The position numbers were made by a program, and so were the translations under genes. A DNA stretch of 64,000 nucleotides from Microbulbifer agarilyticus (lineage in GTDB: Bacteria > Pseudomonadota > Gammaproteobacteria > Pseudomonadales > Cellvibrionaceae), in NCBI RefSeq assembly GCF_001999945.1, contig NZ_CP019650.1, positions 4,087,501 to 4,151,500 on the forward strand, given 5' to 3'. The first letter of the stretch is position 1, and each line of letters opens with the position of its first letter. The notes under the pieces were generated by a model. That model was given only the letters and a program-made list of their open reading frames with translations. It was not told the origin of the DNA and ran no database searches. Positions 49,041-57,559 of the stretch are shown one piece after another.

Positions 49041-49088
49041 AACTATCACAGATAGTTAATTGACGTGCGTATGGCGTTGGCCTGTGAT
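49041..49088 (+). promoter_or_regulatory. Promoter with adjoining perfect palindrome before the DUF3800 cassette
   Basis: The palindrome AACTATC (49041-49047), ACA, GATAGTT (49051-49057) ends two bases before TTGACG (49060-49065). A 17-bp spacer leads to TGTGAT (49083-49088); GATACT two to three bases further is an alternative -10. A palindrome against the -35 box suggests an operator for autoregulation. It could also be a yicC 3' hairpin, but no T-tract follows. Confidence 0.4.
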
Positions 49089-49133
49089 ACTAAAAACCTA
49101 TTTCTAGATCCATCGTAGAAAAGCAATAATTCA

Positions 49134-49835
49134 ATGAGTGAATTTAATCTCTATTGTGATGAAAGCAGACATACATCTGATCCATCTCAAAAGTTTGCTG
49201 TTATTGGTGCTATTCATGTACCCAGAGAAAAAAAGCATTCAATCGTTGGGCGCCTGCATAACTTAATGGCTATTCATAATGCTCACGGTGAGTTTGGCTG
49301 GAAGCGACTTTCACCCAACAGAGCAGCATTCTATTTCGAGCTCATCGACCTTTTTATTAATGAAGAAGACTTACGGTTCCGCTGTCTTATTGCCGATAAA
49401 ACGCTACTAGATCATAACCGATACAACGAAGGCGATTCAGAATTAGGGTTTTATAAGCTCTATTATCAGATGCTAGTACATTGGATGCTTCCCGGTAACA
49501 CATACCACCTATATCTTGATTGGCAACAAAACTCAGCTAGCGGGAGATTTCAGGAACTAAGGTCGGCGCTTCGAAATAAGCTGTCAGGCCGTGCGCATGT
49601 AGCATGTCTCGAATCTGTCACTTCTCATAGCCAGCCCTTGGTTCAGCTAGCCGATCTGTTTATGGGTGCAGTTGGATACAAGTGGAATAGACTCGATCAA
49701 CTATCCACAAGAAGTGAAATAAAAACCAATTTTTCAAACGATCTGGCAGAAAAATTGGGCAGACCGACACTTGAAAGTGGCACATACCCCTCAGAAGAGA
49801 AATTTAATATTTTTCATTGGCAGGGGAGGAGCTAA
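49134..49835 (+). CDS. DUF3800 domain protein
   Basis: This 233-residue protein has the DUF3800 signature: YCDES (Asp9, Glu10) at the N-terminus, FAVIGAIHVPREKK, a central aspartate in YHLYLDW (Asp129) and QPLVQLADLFMGAVGYKWN (Asp174). The acidic set fits the RNase H-like fold proposed for DUF3800, so a nuclease is possible but not shown. DUF3800 proteins are frequent in defence islands and mobile elements. The coding region is clearly more AT-rich than yicC before it and the thiolase after it, suggesting acquisition by transfer. Its stop overlaps the next start (TAATG). Confidence 0.8.
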   Translation: MSEFNLYCDESRHTSDPSQKFAVIGAIHVPREKKHSIVGRLHNLMAIHNAHGEFGWKRLSPNRAAFYFELIDLFINEEDLRFRCLIADKTLLDHNRYNEGDSELGFYKLYYQMLVHWMLPGNTYHLYLDWQQNSASGRFQELRSALRNKLSGRAHVACLESVTSHSQPLVQLADLFMGAVGYKWNRLDQLSTRSEIKTNFSNDLAEKLGRPTLESGTYPSEEKFNIFHWQGRS

Positions 49836-50398
49836 TGGGCGAGTCATTGTGGCCTCAACTCCGATTAGAAGCTGAGTCTCTAGCAGAGCTCGCTGAAAGA
49901 TATAGAGAGGTGTACCTTAAAACCTACGTTAAAGATGAAGAAGGAAATCAACGCACTTTCACTGACTGGAATGGATATACATATCGATTCGCTGCAAGAC
50001 AGTTTGATCATGCCTTCAGCAAAGCAAGCAATTATCGTGCTGGCACTGGTGTGCACGACGGCGGTTGGTGTCGAAAAAGGCTACGCAGGATTTTATGGAT
50101 TAGAGAAGTTCTTGCGCTTTCTGCAGGAACAGTGCAACGATACAGCCAAGTACGGCAGAATATGCGCGGGAAAAATGTAAAAAGACGAACGCTAGTGGTA
50201 CTCGAAGAAAAATATGTAGTTGTCTTTGATGACCCAAAGAAGCCAGGCCAGCCATTCCATTTCGTGACGGCTTTTCCAGCGGATGAAACATATCTAAGTA
50301 AAGTAATTAGACAAAAAAGCTGCCACTTAGAAACAAAAAAGGCGCAGCCTTCAGCTGCGCCTTCGAAAGAGAAATGCCCCAGTCTTATCGGCGACTGA
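49835..50398 (+). CDS. Possible BECR-fold (PBECR-like) nuclease, partner of DUF3800 protein
   Basis: I cannot assign this 187-residue protein firmly. The pattern FDHAFSKAS (His59), RRILWIREVL (residues 84-93), YVVVFDDPKKPG and FHFVTAFPADETYLSKVI resembles the barnase/EndoU/colicin E5-D/RelE (BECR) fold nucleases of phage and toxin systems, in which a final strand reads Y-V-V-x, then F-V-T-A-F. ATG 49835 overlaps the DUF3800 stop by one base and has a near-perfect GGGGAGGAG ribosome site. AT-rich like its partner. The last 20-odd codons run through a minus-strand terminator hairpin, so the C-terminus may be a fusion with older flanking DNA. Confidence 0.5.
   Translation: MGESLWPQLRLEAESLAELAERYREVYLKTYVKDEEGNQRTFTDWNGYTYRFAARQFDHAFSKASNYRAGTGVHDGGWCRKRLRRILWIREVLALSAGTVQRYSQVRQNMRGKNVKRRTLVVLEEKYVVVFDDPKKPGQPFHFVTAFPADETYLSKVIRQKSCHLETKKAQPSAAPSKEKCPSLIGD
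50335..50363 (-). terminator. Minus-strand intrinsic terminator inside the 3' end of the cassette
   Basis: AAGGCGCAGC (50339-50348), loop CTTCA, GCTGCGCCTT (50354-50363) form a 10-bp perfect stem. On the minus strand it is followed by six T (50340-50335). It should terminate the thiolase operon, 225 bp past its stop, and is read as codons by the plus-strand gene. Confidence 0.8.
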
Positions 50399-50587
50399 GG
50401 CGCTGCCACTGTCCAAAACCTTAGGTAAAGGACAAACCGGTCTGCTTGAGACCTGAAGTAATTGTACTCTAAGTTGACGAATTGTTAATAGAAAAGTGCT
50501 CTGAGAGACAGGTAATTGGGGATCACTCACAGACATTTCGACCACTAAAAGCACAATTTGTAGAATTTTACGCCTACAGAGCCAAAC

Positions 50588-51787
50588 TCAGCCTCTCTCA
50601 ATTAATGTCGCAACTCCCACACCGGCACCACCACAAATAGCAACCAGACCGCGTTGCAGGCCTCTTTTCTCCAGCTCGTCGAGCAACATGCCGATTAGAA
50701 TCCCACCGGTGGCACCCAGCGGGTGACCCATAGCGATGGCGCCACCATTGACGTTCAGCTTGTCAAAATCGATTGCAAAGTGCTGCTGGTATTTCAGTAC
50801 GCTCGCGGCAAAGGATTCGTTAATTTCCCACAGGTCGATATCTTCTGACTTAAGCCCGGTCGCGCTCAACAACTTTTCGGTGGCGCGCAGGTGGCCGGTG
50901 AGCATTTGTACCGGTTCATCGCTGGCACTGGCAAAGTGGCGAACTTTGGCGCGCGGCTTGAGGCCGTATTCTGCGCAGGCATTTTCGCTGGCGAGCAATA
51001 CCAGCGATGCGCCGTCTACCAGCGCCGGGGCATTTCCCGCGGTATGCCGGCAGTCAAGTTCGGTTCCGGGATAGGTGAAGCCGACGAGCTTCTGCGCGAG
51101 CGGTGCGAATTCGCGGAAACTTTCCGGCAGGGCGGAGAGTTTTTCCATACTGGTTGTGCGTATGCCGTCGTCGGCCTGCAGGATCGGCTCGCCGTCGCTA
51201 TCGGTTACCGGAATCAGCGCGTTGGCAAAGTGGCCCGCCTGCGATGCGTGTGCGGCGCGCTGCTGGGATTGCAGGGCGAGCTCATCCAGTCGTGCGCGGC
51301 TGTAGCCTTCGCGAGTAGCGATCAGGTCGGCGGACAGACCCATGTGCATAAAGCGCGTCGCCCGCATCACTTCCTTGTCGGTATACCAGGGACCCTTGTC
51401 GGAAAACATCGGTACCCGGCTCAGGTGCTCGACACCGCCGGCCACCATCACCGATGCCATGCCTGCAGCGACATGCGCTGCGGAAGTGTTCACGGCATCC
51501 GACCCCGAACAGCAAAAGCGGCTGATGCTGGCACCCGGCACACTGTCGGGCCAACCCGCGTACATGGCGGCCATCTTGGCGATATTGGAACCCTGCTCAC
51601 CGCTCTGGGTGGAACAACCCAGCAGTACATCGTCGACGATAGTCGGATCTAAGTCGTTGCGCGTTTGCAGTGCGTGAAACAGCGGTGCGAGTAGTGCGAC
51701 GGGTTTTACCTGCGCGTAGGCGCCTTTCTCGGCGTGACTGCGGGCACGGGGGATCCGTACGGTGTCGATAATATTGGCGCTTTGCAT
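50588..51787 (-). CDS. Acetyl-CoA acyltransferase (thiolase)
   Basis: This 399-residue thiolase cleaves or condenses acyl-CoA. Catalytic motifs are complete: the nucleophile in ISRFCCSGSDAVNTSAAHV, LWEINESFAASVLKYQ, NVNGGAIAMGHPLGATGG with the catalytic His, and AICGGAGVGVATLI with the second Cys. It is FadI/FadA-like and most likely performs the last step of a beta-oxidation-type pathway, with the acyl-CoA dehydrogenase, MaoC protein and SDR encoded nearby. Downstream gene of the operon with the second thiolase and the carotenoid oxygenase. Confidence 0.9.
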   Translation of the reverse strand: MQSANIIDTVRIPRARSHAEKGAYAQVKPVALLAPLFHALQTRNDLDPTIVDDVLLGCSTQSGEQGSNIAKMAAMYAGWPDSVPGASISRFCCSGSDAVNTSAAHVAAGMASVMVAGGVEHLSRVPMFSDKGPWYTDKEVMRATRFMHMGLSADLIATREGYSRARLDELALQSQQRAAHASQAGHFANALIPVTDSDGEPILQADDGIRTTSMEKLSALPESFREFAPLAQKLVGFTYPGTELDCRHTAGNAPALVDGASLVLLASENACAEYGLKPRAKVRHFASASDEPVQMLTGHLRATEKLLSATGLKSEDIDLWEINESFAASVLKYQQHFAIDFDKLNVNGGAIAMGHPLGATGGILIGMLLDELEKRGLQRGLVAICGGAGVGVATLIERG

Positions 51788-51812
51788 ACTCTGCTCTTTA
51801 TCTGGTTTTTAG

Positions 51813-53045
51813 TTAGCGGCCGATAATCAGGCTGGCACAGGTGGTGGTACTGCCGCCGAGGTTAAACGTCATCAGGTTTTTGGCATTGGCGATCTGGTTT
51901 TCGCCGGCGGTACCAATCACCTGACGGAAACCATCCAGGGCCATACGCACACCGGTGGCACCCACGGGGTGACCGAGACCGATCAGGCCACCGCTGGCAT
52001 TGACCGGCAGTGCGCCATTTCGCGCAAAAGTTTCTTCCTCGATCAAGCGATGGATTTGGCCGGGAGGCACAAGTCCGCAATGATCCAGAATCATGTATTC
52101 GGTGATATTGAAGCAGTCGTGTACTTCCAGCCCGTCCACATCGCGCACGCTTTGCATGCCGGCACGGGCCAGGGTTTGGGCAAACAGCTGCTGCACATGC
52201 GGGAATAAAACACCCTGTGGGTTCTGCAGTTTGAGTTTGTTGGAAAACAGCATTGGCGCATTGATATGCCCCCAGCCCTTAACCCGTGGTATGTCTTCGA
52301 GGCGCAGGCCGCGGGCGCGGGCGTATTCCTGTGCGCGCTCCTCAGTCGCGAGAAAAACCACCGCGGCACCGTCGGTAATCTGCCCGCAATCGTGCCGGCG
52401 GATAGCGCCGCTCACGGTTGGGTTTGCAGTGTCATCCTCGGCAAAACTGTTGTCGGCAAATTGCCAGCGACGGGACTGCGCGTTGGGGTTAACACTGGCG
52501 TTGGCAAAATTCTTTTCCGAGATTGCCGCAAGGTGTGCCTTGTCGAGCCCGTGGCGTGCGCGATAAGTATCGATAAGCTCAGCAAAGGCGCAGGGCCACA
52601 GGTATTCCGTATCGGTCCATTCACGTCCGTTCCAGGCGGCCGGGGCCAGATTGGCGGCTGCCTCATGACCGGGCACATTGCGCATCTGTTCGATGCCCAC
52701 CACCGCCGCCAGTTGATAATTGCCGGCGCGCAAGTCGGCCATGGCGGCGAGCAGTGCCATGGAGCCGGATGCACAGGCGGCCTCGTGGCGCGCGGCGGGC
52801 AGGTAACGCAGCGCCGGGTCCACCTCACCAAAGAAGCCGCCCAGCTGTGCCTGACCCGCAAACAACTCACCGACAAAATTGCCCACATGGCCCACTTCAA
52901 TTTCTGCGGCATCCAGTTTGGTGTTTTCCAAACCGGCCTTCAGGGTTTCGGCAAAGCCATCGAACAAGGACAGGCCGTCGCGCGCCCAGTTACGGGCAAA
53001 ATCACTCTGCGCACCGCCGAGGATATAAATGGAACTGGTGGCCAC
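51813..53045 (-). CDS. Thiolase-like acetyl-CoA acetyltransferase (SCP2-thiolase type)
   Basis: The 410 residues show the thiolase fold: ARHEAACASGSMALLAAMAD with the nucleophilic Cys, VDGLEVHDCFNITEYMILDH, ASGGLIGLGHPVGATGVRMA with the catalytic His. The C-terminal motif is LGGSTTTCASLIIGR, differing from the classical CGG box. This pattern is that of SCP2/SCPx-like thiolases and steroid or branched-chain acyl-CoA thiolases. It starts at GTG 53045 with GGGGAG upstream, 36 bp after the oxygenase gene, and 25 bp before the next thiolase. Confidence 0.85.
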   Translation of the reverse strand: MATSSIYILGGAQSDFARNWARDGLSLFDGFAETLKAGLENTKLDAAEIEVGHVGNFVGELFAGQAQLGGFFGEVDPALRYLPAARHEAACASGSMALLAAMADLRAGNYQLAAVVGIEQMRNVPGHEAAANLAPAAWNGREWTDTEYLWPCAFAELIDTYRARHGLDKAHLAAISEKNFANASVNPNAQSRRWQFADNSFAEDDTANPTVSGAIRRHDCGQITDGAAVVFLATEERAQEYARARGLRLEDIPRVKGWGHINAPMLFSNKLKLQNPQGVLFPHVQQLFAQTLARAGMQSVRDVDGLEVHDCFNITEYMILDHCGLVPPGQIHRLIEEETFARNGALPVNASGGLIGLGHPVGATGVRMALDGFRQVIGTAGENQIANAKNLMTFNLGGSTTTCASLIIGR

Positions 53046-53081
53046 GGTGTTCTCCCCTTAATTAGCTGTGACTTTCTGTGC

Positions 53082-54548
53082 TTATTGATCGCCACGGAGA
53101 GTTGGGCCGTCGGCCCAGGTAGCGTGGGTGCCGCTGCAAATCCGGTGCGGCAGGATAATGCGGCACACGGGTCCCGCCTCGATGTCCTTCGCATCGATCA
53201 ACACGCACTCGGAGCGGTCTTCTTTCATGTCGGTGATAAAACTCACCAGATAGCCATCGTCTTCGTCCTTGGCGTTTACCCGCGGTGCAAATGGCGACTC
53301 GCTGCCAAACCGCTGTTCGCCAAACGGCAGGCTCCAGCTTTCGCCGGTTTCCAGATCGTGTTTGACCATGCCGGAAAACAGGAACCAACCCGGCTCTCCC
53401 CATACGGAATACAGGTAGCGGGATTTACGCCCGGCGTAGCGCTGATTGAACATGCCAAATTCCAGTACGCGCTCGTCGAGTCGCTCCTCTTTGGTCTCCC
53501 CGGTTTTCAGGTTGAAGCGCCAGCGGTGCAGGTGTGACTTGAACGAATGCATATCAATGCCGGCCATCAAGCGACCGACTTTTTCCGGCAATCCCGGCAA
53601 TGGCTCCGGCACCGGCGCGTCCTGGAAGTAGCCGTCGAGAATAATCTCATCGCCTTCTTCGTACGCGTTCATCCAGTGCAGGACATAGGTGGGCGCCGCC
53701 TCAAACCAGCGGATGTCTTCGGCCTTGCCGTAGCGCGGCAAGATGGCAAAGCGCGTGGGCATGTCCGGGTGGTAACCGGCGCGGTGGATATTGTCCTTCA
53801 GCAGGTTTTCATCCCAGAACAGCGGCAGGTCCACCAGAATGGAGTAGTTCTCGGTAAACGCCATATCGTGCGGCAGGCGTGGTCCCGGGGTAGGCACTGG
53901 GGTGTAGTGCACCAGCTTGTTGTGCTTATCCACCACGCCATAGTGCTGGTAGGGCGGATGCTTGGAGTAGTTGAAGAACAGCATCTCGCCGGTGCGCTCG
54001 TCCACCTTGGGATGCGCCGAGATACCATCGACCGGCGCCCAGCCGGCAACGCCCTCCTGCTCCAGGGTATAGGGATCGAGACGGTAGCCATCGCCACACT
54101 GCCAGAAAGTCGACAGCACTTTACCCGCATGCACCACCACATCCGTGGAGGAGGCGTCCTTCACCGCGCCCTGCGCGCCCCATCCCGGTCGCTTGGATTT
54201 GTGTACGCTGTTGGCAATGCCCGCCCACAGGGATTCGCCGGCTTCCTGCTCAGCCTCGAACCCCTTGGTACGCACGAAGCGATTGCGGTACTCGACCTTG
54301 CCGTCGCGGAAACTCATGGCGTGCAACATGCCATCGCCATCGAACGGGTGGTAGACACCGATCGCCTCGTGCACCTGATTTTCCGTATTGCGGATATACA
54401 CCCCGTCGATATCCCGCGGTATCTCACCGATCACCTCGAGGTCCGTCGCGGTAAATTCGGTGAAGTTTGGGGTCCAGGCACCGTTCAGGTAGGGGTGCAT
54501 ACTGGGCTGGAGGGTACTGGGGACGGTGTTCTTATATTTGATATCCAT
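53082..54548 (-). CDS. Carotenoid oxygenase / lignostilbene dioxygenase family protein
   Basis: This 488-residue protein of the RPE65/carotenoid cleavage family uses non-haem iron to split a double bond in carotenoids, apocarotenoids or stilbenes. Four iron-binding histidines can be placed: ISAHPKVDERTGEMLFF, LPHDMAFTENYSILVD, TYVLHWMNAYEEGDEIIL and, at the C-terminus, ICSGTHATWADG. No signal peptide. It is the first gene of an operon with two thiolases, so cleavage products may be activated and beta-oxidised. The true substrate cannot be read from sequence. Confidence 0.88.
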   Translation of the reverse strand: MDIKYKNTVPSTLQPSMHPYLNGAWTPNFTEFTATDLEVIGEIPRDIDGVYIRNTENQVHEAIGVYHPFDGDGMLHAMSFRDGKVEYRNRFVRTKGFEAEQEAGESLWAGIANSVHKSKRPGWGAQGAVKDASSTDVVVHAGKVLSTFWQCGDGYRLDPYTLEQEGVAGWAPVDGISAHPKVDERTGEMLFFNYSKHPPYQHYGVVDKHNKLVHYTPVPTPGPRLPHDMAFTENYSILVDLPLFWDENLLKDNIHRAGYHPDMPTRFAILPRYGKAEDIRWFEAAPTYVLHWMNAYEEGDEIILDGYFQDAPVPEPLPGLPEKVGRLMAGIDMHSFKSHLHRWRFNLKTGETKEERLDERVLEFGMFNQRYAGRKSRYLYSVWGEPGWFLFSGMVKHDLETGESWSLPFGEQRFGSESPFAPRVNAKDEDDGYLVSFITDMKEDRSECVLIDAKDIEAGPVCRIILPHRICSGTHATWADGPTLRGDQ

Positions 54549-54669
54549 ACCTGTAGTACTCAGGGCCTCAATAGGGTTAGGTCTAGGCTACGTCAAAGTA
54601 GTTTGTAGCAAGCAACTCATAAATAGTTACTTGCATTATGATACTAATAATAAAAACAGATCGACCGGA

Positions 54670-54695
54670 TCCGATCAAGTATGGATTTAATCGGA
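54670..54695. promoter_or_regulatory. Possible operator between the oxygenase operon and the HxlR-type gene
   Basis: Inverted repeat TCCGAT (54670-54675) and ATCGGA (54690-54695) lies in the 252-bp divergent gap, in an AT-richer stretch. The half-site spacing of about two helical turns would suit a dimeric or tandem winged-helix regulator. The rest of the gap shows nothing more I can name. Confidence 0.3.
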
Positions 54696-54800
54696 AAAAT
54701 AGCTGCCAATTCAGGATCAGGTGATTAGACAGGGTAACCAGCACTAAAAGACCGATTACGGGGAATTCGCCACAGCGGCGGGATGCGCTAATATCGCGCC

Positions 54801-55724
54801 ATGAATTCGGGATTATTGATTAACCGCGCCGTTGCCGGCGGGCTGGATGTGATCGGGGACCGCTGGTCGCTGCTGATCCTGCGCGACGCTTTTTTGGGGC
54901 GACGCCGCTTTGAAGAGATTCGCGCGCATACCGGTGCCAGCCGCGCCACGCTGACCCGTCGCCTTGCTGCATTAGTTGACGCAGACGTGCTGTACCGCAA
55001 GGCCTATGGCACCGGTTCGCGAGTCGAATATCGACTCACGGCCACAGGGCAGGAACTGTTCGGTGCATCACTGCTCGCGTGGCAGTGGGAGTCCCGCTGG
55101 GACCATGGCGAACAACTGCCCGCGCGGTTGCGCCACAGTGTGTGCGGGAGCCCACTGCACCCCCGCGCCCAGTGTCGCGCCTGCGCCGAAGAAGTCACGC
55201 TGGACTCCGTCGACTGGAACCTGCCCGCAGCGGGGCTGGAGCCACAATTTGAAGAGCTGCGCTCCATCGGCGGGCAGCGCCGTGTGCGCGCCGAACAGGC
55301 GACGGGCAGTGACCGTGACCTCGCCACGGTGAGCAATTTGATCGGCGACCGCTGGACGCTGCTGATCCTGATTGCCGCCTTTTTCGGGGTGCGCCGCTAC
55401 GACGACTACGCCAGACATCTCTCCATCGCCTCGAACATCCTGACCCAGCGCCTGCGCTTCTTGGTGGAGGCCGAAGTGCTGGAGCGCATCCGCTACCAGC
55501 AGAATCCGCCCCGCTACGAATACCGCCTGGCCCCACGGGGCAGGGACCTGTACCCGCTGGTCATGGTGATGCGGCAGTGGGCGGAGCAGCGTTTGCCCCC
55601 GGATCAGCGGCCGCTGGCCTTGCGGCACAAGGGCTGCGGAAAGCCACTGGTGATCGACGTGGTATGCGGTGAATGCGGACAAAAACCGTGGCCACTGGAC
55701 GTAACGCGCTCAGAAACCCGCTGA
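54801..55724 (+). CDS. Tandem HxlR-type winged-helix transcriptional regulator
   Basis: This 307-residue protein has two complete HxlR-like DNA-binding domains in one chain: residues about 8-105 (DVIGDRWSLLILRDAFLGRR, ATLTRRLAALVDADVLYRKA) and about 178-275 (NLIGDRWTLLILIAAFFGVR, NILTQRLRFLVEAEVLERIR). Each is followed by a small cysteine cluster (CGSPLHPRAQCRAC and KGCGKPLVIDVVCGECG) that may bind zinc. HxlR proteins normally act as dimers of single domains; here the dimer is covalent. It is divergent from the oxygenase operon, which it probably regulates. Confidence 0.85.
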   Translation: MNSGLLINRAVAGGLDVIGDRWSLLILRDAFLGRRRFEEIRAHTGASRATLTRRLAALVDADVLYRKAYGTGSRVEYRLTATGQELFGASLLAWQWESRWDHGEQLPARLRHSVCGSPLHPRAQCRACAEEVTLDSVDWNLPAAGLEPQFEELRSIGGQRRVRAEQATGSDRDLATVSNLIGDRWTLLILIAAFFGVRRYDDYARHLSIASNILTQRLRFLVEAEVLERIRYQQNPPRYEYRLAPRGRDLYPLVMVMRQWAEQRLPPDQRPLALRHKGCGKPLVIDVVCGECGQKPWPLDVTRSETR

Positions 55725-55848
55725 GCGCCGGTTAGCTGATACCAGCCAGTCCTTGCCAGTCATCCACAGCGCGGATTTACCTCGACTGTCCGCGCCACTT
55801 GTGGATAAATATACACATCCGCAATTTCGAACAGATTCGAGGTGAGAT

Positions 55849-56541
55849 GTGCTCCGAAATGACATTTACAATGATGAGTATTCCATCGGCGTGGTTGCTG
55901 GCACCGCCACGGATACCCGTTTTGGACTCGATTTTCTCGCCGCCCGCCAGATAGCGGGCCTGGGCATCTCCCTGTCTGCCTCACCGCAAGCGCAAACCCA
56001 GCTGCAGGCGCTGGAGCGGGGCGCCCTCACCCAGAAGCTGATCGATGCGATTGAGTCCCTGCAGCAGCAGGGCGCCGCGGCGGCAATGATCTACTGCAAC
56101 TCGCTGTCTGGCGCCGTGGATCTGGATACCGTGCGCAGCACCGTCTCGATCCCGGTGGTGTCACCGCTGGATGTGTACGCGGAATTGACCCAGCGCTATC
56201 GCAACTTCGGCCTGCTCGCCGCCAACTGCCAGAGCTGTGCCAACATCGAGCGGGAAATCCTTTTGCGCAACCGCAGTGCCAAGGTCATCGGCATCGGCAA
56301 CCTGCAGATTGTGGAAGATATCGAAGACGGGGTATCACCGGCGGAACTGGTACAGCAGCACGCGCTGGATGACCTGGCGGCGGCACTGGTGAAAAGCGGG
56401 GTGCAGATCCTGATCCTCGGCTGCACCCATTTTGACTACTTCTACACCGAGCTACTCAAGCACTGCGACGGCATCAAACTGTTCCTGCCGTCGGAGCGCA
56501 TGCTGGCTCTGCTCAAGGCGCAGGCACTGGAAGCGGCTTGA
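55849..56541 (+). CDS. Aspartate/glutamate racemase family protein
   Basis: The 230 residues contain both catalytic cysteine regions of the Asp/Glu racemase superfamily: AMIYCNSLSGAVD and LILGCTHFDYFYTE. The N-terminus has IGVVAGTATDTRFGLDF rather than the family-typical GGMG. The fold also includes arylmalonate decarboxylase and maleate isomerase, but two cysteines favour a racemase. GTG 55849 is used, with AGGTG only 4 nt upstream; ATG 55847 is in another frame. It follows the HxlR-type gene by 124 bp. Confidence 0.8.
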   Translation: MLRNDIYNDEYSIGVVAGTATDTRFGLDFLAARQIAGLGISLSASPQAQTQLQALERGALTQKLIDAIESLQQQGAAAAMIYCNSLSGAVDLDTVRSTVSIPVVSPLDVYAELTQRYRNFGLLAANCQSCANIEREILLRNRSAKVIGIGNLQIVEDIEDGVSPAELVQQHALDDLAAALVKSGVQILILGCTHFDYFYTELLKHCDGIKLFLPSERMLALLKAQALEAA

Positions 56542-56598
56542 AGCCCTGCCAGATAACTGGCCGTACTAGCAATTACCGTATTATCACTTGCCGTACTA

Positions 56599-57513
56599 TC
56601 AGGCCGACTGGGTGCTGGCCATCGCCATCTTGAGGAATTTCTCGGTTTGCCCGAGTCCGGAGGCCAGCTCAGCCTGAGCACTCTGATCGCAGATCTTGTC
56701 CCAGTTTTCGATTACCGCCTCCGGGGTGCGTGCCTCCGCCGGAATAAAAGTCCCCGCCGTTTCGAACAGACGCGTACTCGCAAAACCACCGGCTCCTGCG
56801 CACAGGATAAAACGGTTGGGCGAATCCTTGTGACACAGGGTGAGAGCACCAGCGGTAACCGCCTCGGGGGTGAGCATATCCATGACCTCTGGTGGCATCA
56901 GATCCTCAGTCATGCGGGTGCCCGCGGTCGGTGACAGCGCATTAATGCGAATGTCGTATTTGGCACCTTCAAGCACCAGCGTATTCATGAAACCGAGTAC
57001 CGCCATTTTGGCAGCGCCGTAGTTCGTCTGGCCGAAATTGCCGTACATGCCGCTGGAAGAGGTGGTCATCACGATGCGTCCGTAATTCTGCGCACGCATA
57101 ATGTCCCAAACTGCCTTGGTGCAATTCACCGACCCCATCACGTGTACATCCATCACCATCTGGAAATCGCTCAAATCCATTTTGCTGAAGGATTTGTCGC
57201 GCAGGATGCCGGCGTTATTAATCAGAATGTCGACCCGGCCCCACTTGTCCATGGCCTGCTGCACCATGTCCTGCACCTCATTGAACCTGGCCACGTTAGC
57301 GCCGTGCGCAATCGCTTCGCCGCCGCTGGCCTCGATTTCGCGCACCACTTCTTGCGCAGCCGCCGATGAAGCACCGCTACCATCCCGCGCCCCACCAAGG
57401 TCGTTAACCACCACTTTTGCACCTCGTGCAGCCAGTGCCAATGCATGGGACTTACCCAGGCCATTACCGGCGCCGGTGACGATGGCTACCTGGCCGTCAA
57501 AACGTACTGTCAT
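56599..57513 (-). CDS. Short-chain dehydrogenase, peroxisomal multifunctional enzyme 2-like
   Basis: This 304-residue NAD(P)-dependent SDR has the Rossmann motif VTGAGNGLGKSHALALAARG, VVVNDLGGARDGSG, NNAGILRD and active-site Ser with YxxxK in TTSSSGMYGNFGQTNYGAAK. It closely resembles the (3R)-hydroxyacyl-CoA dehydrogenase domain of HSD17B4/MFE-2, and with the adjacent MaoC hydratase would supply the middle two steps of beta-oxidation. ATG 57513 is used. Downstream gene of the acyl-CoA dehydrogenase-MaoC-SDR operon. Confidence 0.9.
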   Translation of the reverse strand: MTVRFDGQVAIVTGAGNGLGKSHALALAARGAKVVVNDLGGARDGSGASSAAAQEVVREIEASGGEAIAHGANVARFNEVQDMVQQAMDKWGRVDILINNAGILRDKSFSKMDLSDFQMVMDVHVMGSVNCTKAVWDIMRAQNYGRIVMTTSSSGMYGNFGQTNYGAAKMAVLGFMNTLVLEGAKYDIRINALSPTAGTRMTEDLMPPEVMDMLTPEAVTAGALTLCHKDSPNRFILCAGAGGFASTRLFETAGTFIPAEARTPEAVIENWDKICDQSAQAELASGLGQTEKFLKMAMASTQSA

Positions 57514-57559
57514 GGTTTCTCTCTCATTGTGATTATGTGGTCGGTGTGAATTGGACGAC

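Noticed and set aside
50399..50587. Further small gene between the cassette and the thiolase
   Set aside because: Only a short GGTCT/AGACC hairpin and no frame with a start and ribosome site are seen.
53547..54608. 353-codon plus-strand open frame
   Set aside because: It is antisense to the carotenoid oxygenase with its iron-binding histidines; no motif in the antisense product.
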